Assembly: GCF_900101455.1 (NCBI RefSeq)
Contig: NZ_FMZJ01000002.1
Coordinates: 186,001-250,000, forward strand
Length of the DNA stretch: 64,000 bases
DNA from: Sphingomonas sp. YR710
GTDB lineage: Bacteria; Pseudomonadota; Alphaproteobacteria; Sphingomonadales; Sphingomonadaceae
Direction: 5' to 3'
Positions 17,096-26,657 of the stretch are shown here, in pieces (within the stretch, counting starts at the first letter, position 1; every line of letters begins with the position of its first letter). Below the pieces are notes generated by a model, which was not told the DNA's origin, did no database searches, and saw only the letters and a program-made list of their open reading frames with translations. Both the position numbers and the translations under genes were made by a program.

Positions 17096-17946
17096 ACGTA
17101 CGGTCGCCGCCGGCCCAGCCGGATTGGCCCGCGTTGTCCGGTGACGAACTGCGCCGGCTGACTGACTTTCTGTACCAGAAAACAGGAATGATTTTCGGCG
17201 AAAACAAGCGATATTATATCGAAAGGCGCGTCAACCAGCGGATCGCCGAGACAGGAGCCTCGGGTTTCCGCAGCTATTTCCCGCACCTGGTGGCCGAGCC
17301 GGCCGAACATGAGGCTCTGATCAACGCCTTCACGATCAACGAGACCTATTTTTATCGCGAAGAGCATCAGCTTGCGGCGCTGAGCCGCGACATCCTTCCG
17401 TCACTGACGCAGGGGCGGAAACCCGGGGACCTCATTCGCATCTGGTCGATGCCATGTTCGAGCGGTGAAGAACCGTATTCGATCGCAATCTGGCTGCTCG
17501 AAAACTGGCCGCTGGTCGACGCGTTTCATATCGAGATCGTCGGTTCGGATATCGACACCGCCGCGATCCTGCAGGCCGGCGCCGGAATCTACGGCGAACG
17601 GTCGCTGTCGCGCCTGCCCGCCGACATCGTCGATCGCTATTTCGAACCGAAACAGGGCCACACGCGCAAGATCATCGACGATATTCGCGAATCGGTGCAC
17701 TTTGTTCCGGTCAATCTGGTCGAGAAAGATGCGATGATCCGGATGGGGCGATTCGACGTGATATTCTGTCGCAACCTGCTCATCTATTTCGACGACGCCT
17801 CGCGTCTGGCCGCTGCCGGCCATCTTTTCGACAGCCTCAATCCGGGCGGCTACCTCTGCCTGGGACATACCGAATCGATGGCGCGGATCAGCGACCGTTT
17901 CGCGATGGCTCGCTTTGACGACGCGATCGTCTATCGTCGGCCCTGA
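17092..17946 (+). CDS. cheR: Chemoreceptor methyltransferase CheR
   Basis: An SAM-dependent methyltransferase that methylates receptor glutamates. The 284-residue protein has the N-terminal all-helical domain (LTDFLYQKTGMIF, YYIERRVNQRI), the NETYFYRE loop, the SAM motif MPCSSGEEPYSIAI and the FCRNLLIYFD motif near the C terminus. It has no C-terminal pentapeptide-binding extension. It overlaps cheB and cheA. Confidence 0.96.
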   Translation: MNVRSPPAQPDWPALSGDELRRLTDFLYQKTGMIFGENKRYYIERRVNQRIAETGASGFRSYFPHLVAEPAEHEALINAFTINETYFYREEHQLAALSRDILPSLTQGRKPGDLIRIWSMPCSSGEEPYSIAIWLLENWPLVDAFHIEIVGSDIDTAAILQAGAGIYGERSLSRLPADIVDRYFEPKQGHTRKIIDDIRESVHFVPVNLVEKDAMIRMGRFDVIFCRNLLIYFDDASRLAAAGHLFDSLNPGGYLCLGHTESMARISDRFAMARFDDAIVYRRP

Positions 17947-19868
17947 TGGATGACCTGCTCGAACAATTCGTGATCGAGTCGCGCGACCTAATCGCGGAGG
18001 GACATGTCCATCTTGCGGTGTTGGAGCGCAGGCCCGACGAGCGCGCCGCGATCGACGGCGCGTTCCGCGCCGTCCACACGCTCAAAGGATCCGTCGCGAT
18101 CTTCGATATGGTGCCTGCGCTGCGCGCCCTTCATGCCGCCGAAGACGTGCTCGACAAGGTCAGAAGTGGCGCGGCGCGTCTGGGAGGCGCGCAAATTGCT
18201 GCACTCATCGACACGCTCGACCAATCCGATCGCTGGGTCGAGGCGATCGAGCATGACGGTACCCTCCCCGCGGCCGCAGCGACGGACTCGGCGGTGCTTG
18301 TCGCGAGGCTCGGCGGAGCGCAGGTAGCCGCACGAACCGAAGGCCCCGCGATGGTCGAGGATTGGGCGCTGGCGCTGGCAGGCGAACTGGGCGACACGCG
18401 TCCGGCCGGTGCCTTGGTGGCGTTCTGCTACGAACCCGACCCAGACTGCTTTTTTCGCGGAGACGATCCGCTAGCCGTGGTCGCGGCCGTCCCCGACCTC
18501 GCCGCATTCGATATCGCCGCCCGCGAGCCGTTTCCGCCGCTGAGCGAGGTTGAACCGTTTCGCTGCAACATGCGACTGACCGGCATCTCGGCAGCGTCGC
18601 GCGAAGCGGTCCAGGCCGCATTTCGCCTTGTCGCCGATCAGGTTCGCATCGCCGGCGTACCGGCAACATTCCCGCTAATCGCGCCGCCACGTTCCGATCC
18701 CGCCGCAGTCGGGCGGTCGTTCAGGGTCGATGCCGCGCGGATCGATGCCATTGCCGACGGCGTTGGCGAGCTGGTGGTCGCGACGAATGCGCTCCGGCAG
18801 GTCGCGCAGCGCGCCGAACGGGTCGAACCCACGATCGCCGCCGACATCCGCTCGGTGCAGGACACCCTGGACCGGATCGTCGGCGAGATGCGCGGCGCAG
18901 TCACGGCTGTCCGCATGGTCTCGATCGCCCCCACGCTGCGACGGTTGCCGCGCATGGTGCGGGAGCTGGCTACCGCTACCGGTCGTGATGTCGCGCTGAC
19001 GATGCAAGGTGAAACCACCGAGATCGACAAAGCGATTGCCGATGAGCTCTTCGAGCCGCTGCTCCATCTCGTGCGCAATGCCGTCGACCATGGCATCGAA
19101 CTCGCCGCGGAACGCGCCGCGGCCGGGAAGCCGACACAGGGGATGATTACACTTTCGGTCGCCGTACATGGCCGGCAGGTCGAGATCCGGCTGCGCGACG
19201 ACGGTCGGGGAATCAATCCGGCCCGCATCCGAGAAGTGGCGGTCGCCCGGGGATTGCTCGTGGCGGAGGCGGCGGAAGCGCTTGACGATGATACCGCCCG
19301 CCGACTGATCTTTGCGCCCGGTTTTTCGACCACTACCAACGTGACGGACGTTTCGGGGCGCGGTGTGGGAATGGACGCCGTTCAAGCCGCAATCGAACGG
19401 CTTGGCGGACGCATCGAACTCACCAGCGTGGTGGGTGAAGGAACGACGATCGCGCTCCTGCTGCCACTCCACGCGATCACCACCAAATTGCTCATCGTCG
19501 AAGTCGGAGATGACCGCTTCGGGGTGCCGCTCGAGCACATAATCGAGACTGCCACGCTCGACCGCTCGGCTGTTTTTCCGATCGGACGCGGACGCGCCTG
19601 CGTTCATCGCAACCGAACGCTGCCGCTGCTCAGCCTCGCCCATTTGCTCGACCACACGGCCGCCGAGCGCGGAGAAACGAAGCTGATCGTCATGGGAACC
19701 GGAACCGACGCCGTCGGTATTACCGTCACTGCCTTCAAGGATCGCATCGACGCCATGGTTCGCCCCCCGCGCGGATTGCTCGCACATGTCAGCGGAATCA
19801 CCGGGACGACGTTGCTCGGCGATGGTGGCGTGCTGCTGGTGCTCGACTTGCCAGGGCTCGCGGCATGA
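17946..19868 (+). CDS. cheA: Chemotaxis histidine kinase CheA
   Basis: A 640-residue CheA. P1 has the phosphorylated His44 in AVHTLKG. A weakly conserved P2-like stretch follows (about 120-240), then P3 dimerisation (about 260-330), the P4 ATPase with N box HLVRNAVDHGIE, G1 DDGRGI, the F-box-like PGFSTT and G2 GRGVGMDAV, and a C-terminal CheW-like P5 domain (TKLLIVEVGDDRFGVPLEHI). It starts on the last base of the cheR stop and overlaps the next gene, so the cluster is one transcription unit. Confidence 0.96.
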   Translation: MDDLLEQFVIESRDLIAEGHVHLAVLERRPDERAAIDGAFRAVHTLKGSVAIFDMVPALRALHAAEDVLDKVRSGAARLGGAQIAALIDTLDQSDRWVEAIEHDGTLPAAAATDSAVLVARLGGAQVAARTEGPAMVEDWALALAGELGDTRPAGALVAFCYEPDPDCFFRGDDPLAVVAAVPDLAAFDIAAREPFPPLSEVEPFRCNMRLTGISAASREAVQAAFRLVADQVRIAGVPATFPLIAPPRSDPAAVGRSFRVDAARIDAIADGVGELVVATNALRQVAQRAERVEPTIAADIRSVQDTLDRIVGEMRGAVTAVRMVSIAPTLRRLPRMVRELATATGRDVALTMQGETTEIDKAIADELFEPLLHLVRNAVDHGIELAAERAAAGKPTQGMITLSVAVHGRQVEIRLRDDGRGINPARIREVAVARGLLVAEAAEALDDDTARRLIFAPGFSTTTNVTDVSGRGVGMDAVQAAIERLGGRIELTSVVGEGTTIALLLPLHAITTKLLIVEVGDDRFGVPLEHIIETATLDRSAVFPIGRGRACVHRNRTLPLLSLAHLLDHTAAERGETKLIVMGTGTDAVGITVTAFKDRIDAMVRPPRGLLAHVSGITGTTLLGDGGVLLVLDLPGLAA

Positions 19869-20143
19869 GTGTTGTGCACGACGGTGAGCAGATCCGGCTT
19901 GTCGGAGCCTGTCCGGTCGAGGATGCAGAAACAATGCTTGCCCGGCTTCAGCAAGCGCCGGACACAATCGTAAATCTCACAGAGTGTACACATATGCACG
20001 CTGCCGTCGCGCAGGCCTTGTTAGTATCGGGCGCGACGACGACGGGCACATCGACAGGATTTCTTGCCGAATGGCTATTGCCTTCGCTCGCGCGACAATC
20101 AAATGCCCGCTCCTCTATCGGCAGAAGCGCCGATGACTTATGA
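19865..20143 (+). CDS. Short STAS-like protein in the chemosensory operon
   Basis: A 92-residue protein overlapping the cheA stop by four bases. The central strand-helix NLTECTHMHAAVAQALL resembles the STAS core (DLSxxxxIDSSGxxxLL) with the usual phosphorylatable Asp/Ser region changed to HMHA. Secondary-structure pattern and size (one alpha/beta domain) fit a STAS or anti-sigma-antagonist fold, but the match is by eye. It probably binds a partner within this pathway. Confidence 0.5.
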   Translation: MSVVHDGEQIRLVGACPVEDAETMLARLQQAPDTIVNLTECTHMHAAVAQALLVSGATTTGTSTGFLAEWLLPSLARQSNARSSIGRSADDL

Positions 20144-20185
20144 AACCGACAAGCGTGGTCTATGGACCACTTCTGGAGAATAAGA

Positions 20186-20569
20186 ATGCCCGTGACCGTG
20201 ATGATTGTCGATGATAGCAAACTTGCGCGGATCGTCGCAGGCAAAGCCCTCGCCGAACTGCAGCCGGACTGGGTACGAATCGAAGCGGGAAGCGCCGCGC
20301 AGGCACTCGACATCGTCGCGGGACAGACCATCGATGTTGCTTTGATCGACTATAATATGGTTGAAATGGACGGGCTCCAGCTTGCCGGAAGGCTTCGCGA
20401 GCTGTTTCCCGTCATGCCGATGGCGATCATTACCGCCAATATTCAGGACGAGATCATAGCCGGCGCGCGCGCGATCAGTACGACGTTCGTTCCGAAGCCC
20501 GTAAATGCTGACGGGCTGCGGGGCTTTGTTTCGGGTGCTGCGCTACGTCTGCGGGCCGCGAAGTCATGA
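20186..20569 (+). CDS. cheY: CheY-like single-domain response regulator
   Basis: A 127-residue receiver with acidic VDDSK near the start, phosphoacceptor Asp55 in LIDYNM, the Thr in ITAN near 84 and Lys104 in PKP. The ATG at 20186 has a clear ribosome site (GGAG at 20175); an upstream ATG at 20162 lacks one. It should be the soluble output phosphorylated by CheA. Its stop overlaps the start of the CheC-type phosphatase gene. Confidence 0.92.
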   Translation: MPVTVMIVDDSKLARIVAGKALAELQPDWVRIEAGSAAQALDIVAGQTIDVALIDYNMVEMDGLQLAGRLRELFPVMPMAIITANIQDEIIAGARAISTTFVPKPVNADGLRGFVSGAALRLRAAKS

Positions 20570-21204
20570 TTCCCGTCGAGGTCGCGCTCGGCGAACTTGA
20601 GCGGGACGCGCTGACCGAAATCGTGAATATCGGCGTGAGCCGCGCGGCTTCCAACTTGCGGAAGATGGTCGGGGATCAGGTGTCGCTGTCGGTGCCATCG
20701 ATCGAGGTTGTCACTCAGCGGCGCGCGGCTCGCCTGATCAGCGAGCGCGAAATCGTCCAACTCGTCGCGATACGGCAGGATTTCAACGGGGCTTTTTCCG
20801 GTCGCGCCCTGCTGATCTTCCCCGAAACCAACAGCCTCGAGCTGGTCCGCGCGGTAACCGGCGATGAGCTATCGCCTCAGGAACTGATCGAGATGGAGCA
20901 TGAGGCGCTCGCCGAGACCGGCAATATCATCCTCAATTCCTGTCTGGCCACCATGGCCAATATGCTGCGCCGTTCGCTGGTGATGACGATTCCCGAGGTA
21001 TTGCGCGGCGACGGCGCACTGATGTTTGATATCGAGGAAGGAAAGGCGTCCGACGGTCTTGTGCTGTTCCTCTATATCGATTTTGCGGTACGGCGCCGCG
21101 ATATACGGGGCTATATCGCGATGTTGATGGACATGCCCGCACTCACGATCCTGAAGGGCTTGCTCGACGAATTTATCGAACGTGTCACGGGCGATGATTC
21201 TTGA
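20566..21204 (+). CDS. cheC: CheC-family CheY-P phosphatase
   Basis: A 212-residue protein with the two pseudo-symmetric active-site helices of the CheC/CheX/FliY family: ALTEIVNIGVSRA near residue 18 and ALAETGNIILNSCLATMAN near 112, each holding the conserved Glu and Asn (E-x2-N). CheC phosphatases dephosphorylate CheY-P. Coupling to cheY (four-base overlap) supports this. The symbol is by family; CheX-like function is also possible. Confidence 0.85.
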   Translation: MIPVEVALGELERDALTEIVNIGVSRAASNLRKMVGDQVSLSVPSIEVVTQRRAARLISEREIVQLVAIRQDFNGAFSGRALLIFPETNSLELVRAVTGDELSPQELIEMEHEALAETGNIILNSCLATMANMLRRSLVMTIPEVLRGDGALMFDIEEGKASDGLVLFLYIDFAVRRRDIRGYIAMLMDMPALTILKGLLDEFIERVTGDDS

Positions 21205-21220
21205 TTGACAGGCTGCCTTC

Positions 21221-23200
21221 ATGCCGTTGAGCGACGGGGAAGAACCGCACCGCGCGCTGTTCGCGGCGGCGGGGGCCAGCGGCACCTGGGACTGGGATAT
21301 CCTTCGGAACCGGCTCTTCGTGGACGAAGCGTTTGCCGAACTGTACGGGCTCGATCCGCGTGAGGGGCGCGCAGGACTTCCCGTAAAGGCGTTTTTCAGC
21401 GCGATCCACCCGGATGACAGGGCCCGCATGCGTATTGCCGTCGCGGGCATATTAGGGGGAGCGGAGCTCTTTTCAAAGGAGTTCCGGATCGTCCTTCCCG
21501 ATGAGACGAGTCTGTGGGTGCATGCGCGTGGCCATTGCCAGCGCGACGACGACGAACAGCCTCTGCATTTTTCGGGTGTCCTCGTTGATGTGACCGAGCG
21601 CAAGCGCACGGAGGAACGACTGCGTATCGCGCAGAGCGCCGGCGGCGTCGGAACGTTCGAATATGTCGATGGGTTCGCCACTGTCTCCGTCTCTGAACAG
21701 TTCTGCCGCCTGCTCGGCTTGCATCCGACGAGCGTCCTGCCGGTTCGCACCATCAACAGTGTTGTTGTATCGGGCAGCGATCCAATCATCCCCGAAGCCG
21801 AACAAGGCGCTGCCTCGACCATCGAGCCACTGCACGGGGAATTCGAGATCGTGCGCAGGGACGACGGCGCGCCGCGCTGGATCGCGCGCAGAGGCGAAAT
21901 CGTCCGCGATCTCGGCACGGGCTTCCGTTTCGTGGGCGTCATTTACGATGTTACGGCCGCCAAGGATGCCGAGCACGCCCTGCGCGCGCTCAACGACAAT
22001 CTCGAAAGCCGCGTTCTCGAAGAGATCGCCGTCCGCCAGCAGGCCGAGGAAGCCTTGCGGCAGGCACAGAAGATGGAGGCGGTAGGACAATTGACCGGTG
22101 GCATCGCGCATGACTTCAACAATCTGCTGACAATTATCATTGGGAATATAGACACCGTCACCCGTCGGTTTGGCGCCGCCGCCGATCCGCGCATCAAACG
22201 CTCGCTCGAGAATGCGCTCAAGGGCGCGGAGCGCGCCGCCGCCCTCACGCAGCGGCTGCTTGCCTTTTCACGCCAGCAGCCGCTTGCCCCCAAGCAAATT
22301 CATGTCGGGCGTCTGATCGCCGGGATGTCCGACCTCCTGAAACGGACGATCACCGAAGTCATAAGCACCGAGATCGTTTCGGACCCCGATTTGTGGAGCG
22401 TCAATGTCGACCCCAATCAACTCGAGAATGCGATCCTCAATCTCGTCGTGAACGCCCGCGACGCCATGGTCGATGGTGGCGCGCTTCGGGTCGAGGCGGA
22501 AAATGCGCTACTCGGTGGAGCCGAAGCGGGCCGGCTCCAATTGACGGCAGGCCATTATGTCGTCGTGAGCGTCACCGATACGGGTTCTGGCATGTCCCCC
22601 GCAACTCTGGCGCGGGCTTGCGATCCCTTCTTCACAACCAAGGATGTCGGAAAGGGCACGGGTCTTGGGCTTTCAATGGTCTATGGCTTTATCCAGCAAA
22701 CTGGCGGTCAGGTGGATATTGCCTCGACTTTGGGAGAGGGCACGCGGATTTGCCTATACCTTCCGGCGCATTTGGACGCAGCGGGAGAGGAGCCAGTGAT
22801 CCTCGACGAGTTTGCCGCGATGGGGAGCGCCACGGAGACGATTCTCGTCGTTGAGGATGACGACGACGTACGCGCCTACACGGTCGAGATGCTGCGGGAA
22901 CTCGGCTATCGCGTGGTCGAGGCGCATGATCCACTCTCCGCGCTTCGCCTGCTCGAACGGCAGGATGAGCCGATCAAGCTCCTGTTCACCGATGTCGTCA
23001 TGCCGGGCATGTCGGGACGCGAACTGGTCGAGGCGGCACGGGCGCTCCAGCCCGATTTGCGCGTGCTTTACGCATCGGGCTATCCGCGCGATGCGATCAC
23101 CCAGGCAGGTCGACTCGACGAAGGCGTTGAACTTCTCTCGAAGCCATTCACTTTTCTTTCGTTGTCGCAGCGTGTGCGTGAATTGATCGAACGACCCTGA
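21221..23200 (+). CDS. PAS hybrid histidine kinase with C-terminal receiver
   Basis: A 659-residue soluble kinase. Two PAS domains (about 10-125 and 130-250) are followed by a short coiled coil, HisKA with the His in [11 protein letters not shown] near 297, the ATPase ([30 protein letters not shown]) and a receiver with the EDDDDVR acidic pocket and Asp in [11 protein letters not shown] near 591. It has no membrane segment. It begins 16 bases after the CheC-type gene, so it is likely part of or downstream of the chemosensory unit. Confidence 0.9.
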   Translation: MPLSDGEEPHRALFAAAGASGTWDWDILRNRLFVDEAFAELYGLDPREGRAGLPVKAFFSAIHPDDRARMRIAVAGILGGAELFSKEFRIVLPDETSLWVHARGHCQRDDDEQPLHFSGVLVDVTERKRTEERLRIAQSAGGVGTFEYVDGFATVSVSEQFCRLLGLHPTSVLPVRTINSVVVSGSDPIIPEAEQGAASTIEPLHGEFEIVRRDDGAPRWIARRGEIVRDLGTGFRFVGVIYDVTAAKDAEHALRALNDNLESRVLEEIAVRQQAEEALRQAQKMEAVGQLTGGIAHDFNNLLTIIIGNIDTVTRRFGAAADPRIKRSLENALKGAERAAALTQRLLAFSRQQPLAPKQIHVGRLIAGMSDLLKRTITEVISTEIVSDPDLWSVNVDPNQLENAILNLVVNARDAMVDGGALRVEAENALLGGAEAGRLQLTAGHYVVVSVTDTGSGMSPATLARACDPFFTTKDVGKGTGLGLSMVYGFIQQTGGQVDIASTLGEGTRICLYLPAHLDAAGEEPVILDEFAAMGSATETILVVEDDDDVRAYTVEMLRELGYRVVEAHDPLSALRLLERQDEPIKLLFTDVVMPGMSGRELVEAARALQPDLRVLYASGYPRDAITQAGRLDEGVELLSKPFTFLSLSQRVRELIERP

Positions 23201-23291
23201 CGGACCAAGGTCCCGTGCATCGGCTGAGGGATGAGTATCGCGGCGTAACCATTACGCCAATCCGACGGTAAGACAGTTTCTCTGCGCCTTC

Positions 23292-23305
23292 TTAACCTGG
23301 ATCAA
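23292..23305. promoter_or_regulatory. FNR/CRP-like box upstream of the hemerythrin gene
   Basis: TTAACCTGGATCAA matches the FNR-type consensus TTGAT-N4-ATCAA with a perfect right half and three of five bases on the left. It lies about 80 bases before the hemerythrin start. A Crp/Fnr regulator is encoded 1.4 kb away, though its DNA-reading helix is atypical, so the pairing is only a possibility. Confidence 0.35.
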
Positions 23306-23383
23306 GCGGATTGCGCGCTATCGTACAGCAGCCTTTAGATGTGCCGTGCGTTCTTCCATCTGATCCAACGGGAAGGACAGATA

Positions 23384-23896
23384 ATGCCAGCAACTTCGTT
23401 CACCGATGCAATCGCTTTGCTCAAGGCCGATCACCGAAAGGTCGAAGGTCTGTTCGAACAATATGAAAAAGCGGCCAGTGACGGCACCAAGAAGAAGATC
23501 GCACATCAGATCTGCACCGAATTGAAAATCCATACTCTGATTGAGGAAAAAATCTTCTATCCGGCGTTCCGAGGGAAAATCGAAGACGACACGCTCGACG
23601 AGGCCTATGTCGAGCATGATGGCGCCAAGCTTCTCGTCAACGACATCGAGGCCGGCTCGCCCGGCGACGAATACTACGATGCGAAGGTCAGGGTTCTATC
23701 CGAAGAGATCAAGCACCATGTCCACGAGGAGGAAATGCCGCGCGAGGGCATGTTTGCGCAATGCCGCGAGACGGATGTGGATCTGGTCGTTCTGCGCGAC
23801 CGCATGATGTCGTTGAAGGACGAACTGATGGAACAGGCCGAAACCTCGGGTTTGCCGGCGGCTAAAGCCACGACCGTGAAACTTCAGTTGGCCTGA
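23384..23896 (+). CDS. Hemerythrin HHE-domain protein
   Basis: A 170-residue four-helix protein with non-heme diiron ligands: LLKADHRKVEGLFEQY (first His and Glu), HTLIEEKIFYPAF (HxxxEE), YVEHDGAKLLV (His) and EIKHHVHEEE (HxxxEE). Such proteins bind oxygen or NO or buffer iron. The ATG at 23384 has a ribosome site (AAGGACAG); residues before it are not conserved-looking. Confidence 0.92.
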   Translation: MPATSFTDAIALLKADHRKVEGLFEQYEKAASDGTKKKIAHQICTELKIHTLIEEKIFYPAFRGKIEDDTLDEAYVEHDGAKLLVNDIEAGSPGDEYYDAKVRVLSEEIKHHVHEEEMPREGMFAQCRETDVDLVVLRDRMMSLKDELMEQAETSGLPAAKATTVKLQLA

Positions 23897-23940
23897 GCCA
23901 TCGCGGAAATCATTGCGAAATGCCGTAAGAGGAGGCTCCG

Positions 23941-24573
23941 ATGGCCAGCAAATTCGCGATGATTACCGGCGCGTCGCGCGGCGTTGGCTATTATCTCGCC
24001 TGCCTCGCTGCGGAAAACGATTATGATCTGGTGATCGCGGGCGAGGACGCCATCATCGATGGCGCCGCGGCCGACCTGCGCAACTATCGTGTCGACGTCC
24101 GTGCGGTCGCAGCAGATATTCCCCCAGCCGAATATGTGGACGGCCTGCTGGCCGCCGCAGATGGCAGGCCGATCGATATCCTGTGCATCGATGCCAGCGG
24201 CCATCCGGAACCGCCGGATTTTGCCGGCCCAAGAAGGTCCGGCGCCAGTGCGGCGATGGTCGAATTGCTTCGAAGCATCCTCAGCGGCATGGCGGTCCGC
24301 AAATCAGGCAAGGTGCTGATAACCGCTTCAGTGGCTGTCTCAGCAAGCGGGTTCAATGCGGAGCGCTCTCGCGCCGCGATGTTGGCCTCCGCATTGAGGG
24401 CCGAACTCGCCCCCTCCAGAGGCGTGACCGTTACCGCGCTGATGGCCGACACCGGTCGCGATGGGGTCGATATGTTCCATATTGCCACTGACGGTTGGGA
24501 GGCAGCAATGGCGGGTAAAGTCGGCGTCGTTTCGGGGACTGTCGGCGCTTCTGTGTCCCCCTGCTCACGATGA
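23941..24573 (+). CDS. SDR-like protein lacking the Tyr-Lys catalytic pair
   Basis: A 210-residue short-chain dehydrogenase/reductase fold. The cofactor motif TGASRGVGYYLA (TGxxxGxG) is intact, an ADI (N-terminal diagnostic) and the SGKVLITAS strand with the catalytic Ser are present. The segment that normally carries YxxxK reads NAERSRAAM, so the Tyr and Lys are both missing. The C-terminal substrate loop is short. It may be a non-catalytic regulator or a decaying gene. A ribosome site (AGGAGG) precedes the ATG. Confidence 0.8.
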   Translation: MASKFAMITGASRGVGYYLACLAAENDYDLVIAGEDAIIDGAAADLRNYRVDVRAVAADIPPAEYVDGLLAAADGRPIDILCIDASGHPEPPDFAGPRRSGASAAMVELLRSILSGMAVRKSGKVLITASVAVSASGFNAERSRAAMLASALRAELAPSRGVTVTALMADTGRDGVDMFHIATDGWEAAMAGKVGVVSGTVGASVSPCSR

Positions 24574-24705
24574 TCCGCAACCAGCCGCACCCCAAAGCTT
24601 ATTGCGCGGGGTAGAGCCTTGATGAGATGGCCGAAGAGCAACGACCTGCGTTGGTGTGGGTTGAGATCGAAAGTCGAAACCTTGTCTCGGCACGGTTTCG
24701 GGCAA

Positions 24706-25419
24706 TCAGTCGCCACCGGTCAGATACAGATAATGGGATGAAAACTCGCCCCGCCGGGCCAGCGCGTCGGCATCGAGAATTTCAACCACCGATGATCGAA
24801 AAATGCAGATTCGCTTCTCACGCAACTGGCGCAGCACGCGGTTGACATGAATGTTGGTCAGCCCGCAGATTTCAGCGAGATCGATCTGGGTGAGGCCGAG
24901 CGCAAAGCGATGACCGTTGCTGAGCCCGACGGCGCGCAGGCGCGCCTCGGTTTCGCAAAGGAAATGGGCCACCCGGCCCATGGCATCGAGCCGCCCGACA
25001 CGAAACAGCCATGCGCGGTGCATCGCCGCATCCAGCAGCGTCGAAAACCAGAGCTTGCGGCAGAGCTGCGGTTGTTCCGCGACAATCCGGTCGAGAGCAA
25101 CGTGTGGAATCACAGCCACTGTCGCGCCCGTAAGCGTTGCGACGTCATGATCGAGCTTCGTCAGCGGAAAGCCATGCAGGTCGACAAAATCGCCCGGTAC
25201 CTGCATCGCGACGAGCTGGCGATGGCCCTGGCGGTTGTCGATATAGCGGCACATGAGGCCGTCAATGAGCAGCAGGCTTCGATCGAGACGCTCGCCTTCG
25301 CGGACGATGATGTGGCGCGCGCCAAGGGTCAGCACTTCGGAGATCGCTCCTTCGATCGTCGCCCGTTCGGCGGGTTCGAGGGAGACCGTGCGATCGCGTA
25401 GAAACTTTTCGGTCAACAT
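24706..25419 (-). CDS. Crp/Fnr family transcription regulator
   Basis: A 237-residue regulator with an N-terminal cyclic-nucleotide-binding-like barrel (VREGERLDRSLLLIDGLMCRY, VPGDFVDLHGF) and a C-terminal winged helix (LTQIDLAEICGLTNIHVNRVLRQLRE). There is no N-terminal four-cysteine Fe-S motif, so it is not an oxygen-sensing FNR of the classical type. The recognition helix reads HVNR where FNR has ETVGR/ESSR. The ATG at 25419 is chosen; a GTG at 25428 is possible. Confidence 0.9.
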   Translation of the reverse strand: MLTEKFLRDRTVSLEPAERATIEGAISEVLTLGARHIIVREGERLDRSLLLIDGLMCRYIDNRQGHRQLVAMQVPGDFVDLHGFPLTKLDHDVATLTGATVAVIPHVALDRIVAEQPQLCRKLWFSTLLDAAMHRAWLFRVGRLDAMGRVAHFLCETEARLRAVGLSNGHRFALGLTQIDLAEICGLTNIHVNRVLRQLREKRICIFRSSVVEILDADALARRGEFSSHYLYLTGGD

Positions 25420-25607
25420 CGCGTGCACGTCCGTCTTGTCGGCGGCCGGCGGCCGCGATCAATTCTCGCAATGGCTAACGCGGACGGGTCCCGCCTGATC
25501 CGTACCCTCGCCACATTCGGCTTGCCGCAGGTTAATTTGCACGTCGCCGCGCACCCAAACGCTCCATGGCGGGTTTATATGCCAACACCGCATATGAGAG
25601 GCTTCCC

Positions 25608-26507
25608 ATGCCACCCCATCGTATTTCCGCGACGCCTGCAACGGATTCGCAATTTCGGACCGACAGTTTCCAGCGCGGGCTCGCGCGCTGGAACCGCGAA
25701 CGTCTGCGGCCGGGATTTCCTGTCGAGGATTGGCAGCAAAATCTCGATCGCGACGCGCGGATGCTGCGGCTCGAAGGGGGATTCCTGGAAGAGCTGCGCG
25801 CGGAGGTGAAAGCCGAAGCTGCCGATATTCCGACCGATCCGGCAGATTTTGTCATATGGTTCGAACGGCTGAAGGAGGTCGGCCCCGGCCAGGGCGATCC
25901 CCTCTTCCCCTGGCTGGCCGAGGTGGCGACCGCTGAACAACTGCGCTGGTTCTTCGAGCAGGAGGCTGCGGGCGAAGCCGGCTTCGACGATCTTGTGGCC
26001 TATACACAGGTCAAAATGCCGGTGGGGCCCAAGCTCGAACTTGCGCGCAACTATTGGGATGAGATGGGACGCGGCAACGCCAAGGGCATGCATGGTCCGA
26101 TGCTCGATGCCCTCGTCGAGACGATGGAGGTCACACCCTCGATCGATACGACGGTGTGGGAAAGCCTTGCGCTGGCAAACGCTATGACGGCGATGGCAAC
26201 CGCCCGGCGCTATGCGTGGCATTCGGTCGGCGCGCTTGGCGTGATCGAACTGACCGCCCCTGGGCGGTCAGCCTGTGTTGCGCAGGGGCTTCGCCGGATC
26301 GGCCTAAGCGATAGGGAACGGCGCTATTTCGACCTTCATGCCGTGCTCGACGTCAAGCATAGCGCCGACTGGAACCGAGAGGCACTCTTGCCTGCCATCG
26401 CCGAGGATCCAGCGCGTGCGACCGCCATCGCCGAGGGCGCACTGATCCGTTTGCGGTGCGGCGCCCGTTGCTTCGATCGATATCGATCGCTGTTGTGGCA
26501 ATCCTGA
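25608..26507 (+). CDS. Heme-oxygenase-like iron-containing redox enzyme (HDO type)
   Basis: A 299-residue helical protein resembling the iron-containing redox enzyme family (TENA/heme-oxygenase-like diiron proteins). Likely metal ligands are the Glu in FFEQEAAGE (near 120), the NYWDEMGRGN...MH segment (about 148-165, a pattern of Glu and His typical of the family) and the late DLHAVLDVKHSADW segment (two His and Asp, near 258-270). Substrate is unknown. An in-frame ATG at 25566 is an alternative start. Confidence 0.75.
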   Translation: MPPHRISATPATDSQFRTDSFQRGLARWNRERLRPGFPVEDWQQNLDRDARMLRLEGGFLEELRAEVKAEAADIPTDPADFVIWFERLKEVGPGQGDPLFPWLAEVATAEQLRWFFEQEAAGEAGFDDLVAYTQVKMPVGPKLELARNYWDEMGRGNAKGMHGPMLDALVETMEVTPSIDTTVWESLALANAMTAMATARRYAWHSVGALGVIELTAPGRSACVAQGLRRIGLSDRERRYFDLHAVLDVKHSADWNREALLPAIAEDPARATAIAEGALIRLRCGARCFDRYRSLLWQS

Positions 26508-26657
26508 CGGCAATTCTGTCGACAAGCGACAACGTGGAGCGAGGCAAGTAACGAGCATAGTGCCGGGTAGCCCCGTCTCACCATCGTCACTTGCCATTGG
26601 CCGCTGTGCGCCGGACAAGGCATGCATGTCGTCAGCCCCTGCACGTTCCCGCTATCC

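Noticed and set aside
25423-25809. Plus-strand frame before the heme-oxygenase-like gene
   Set aside because: It overlaps the real gene in another frame and has no recognisable features.
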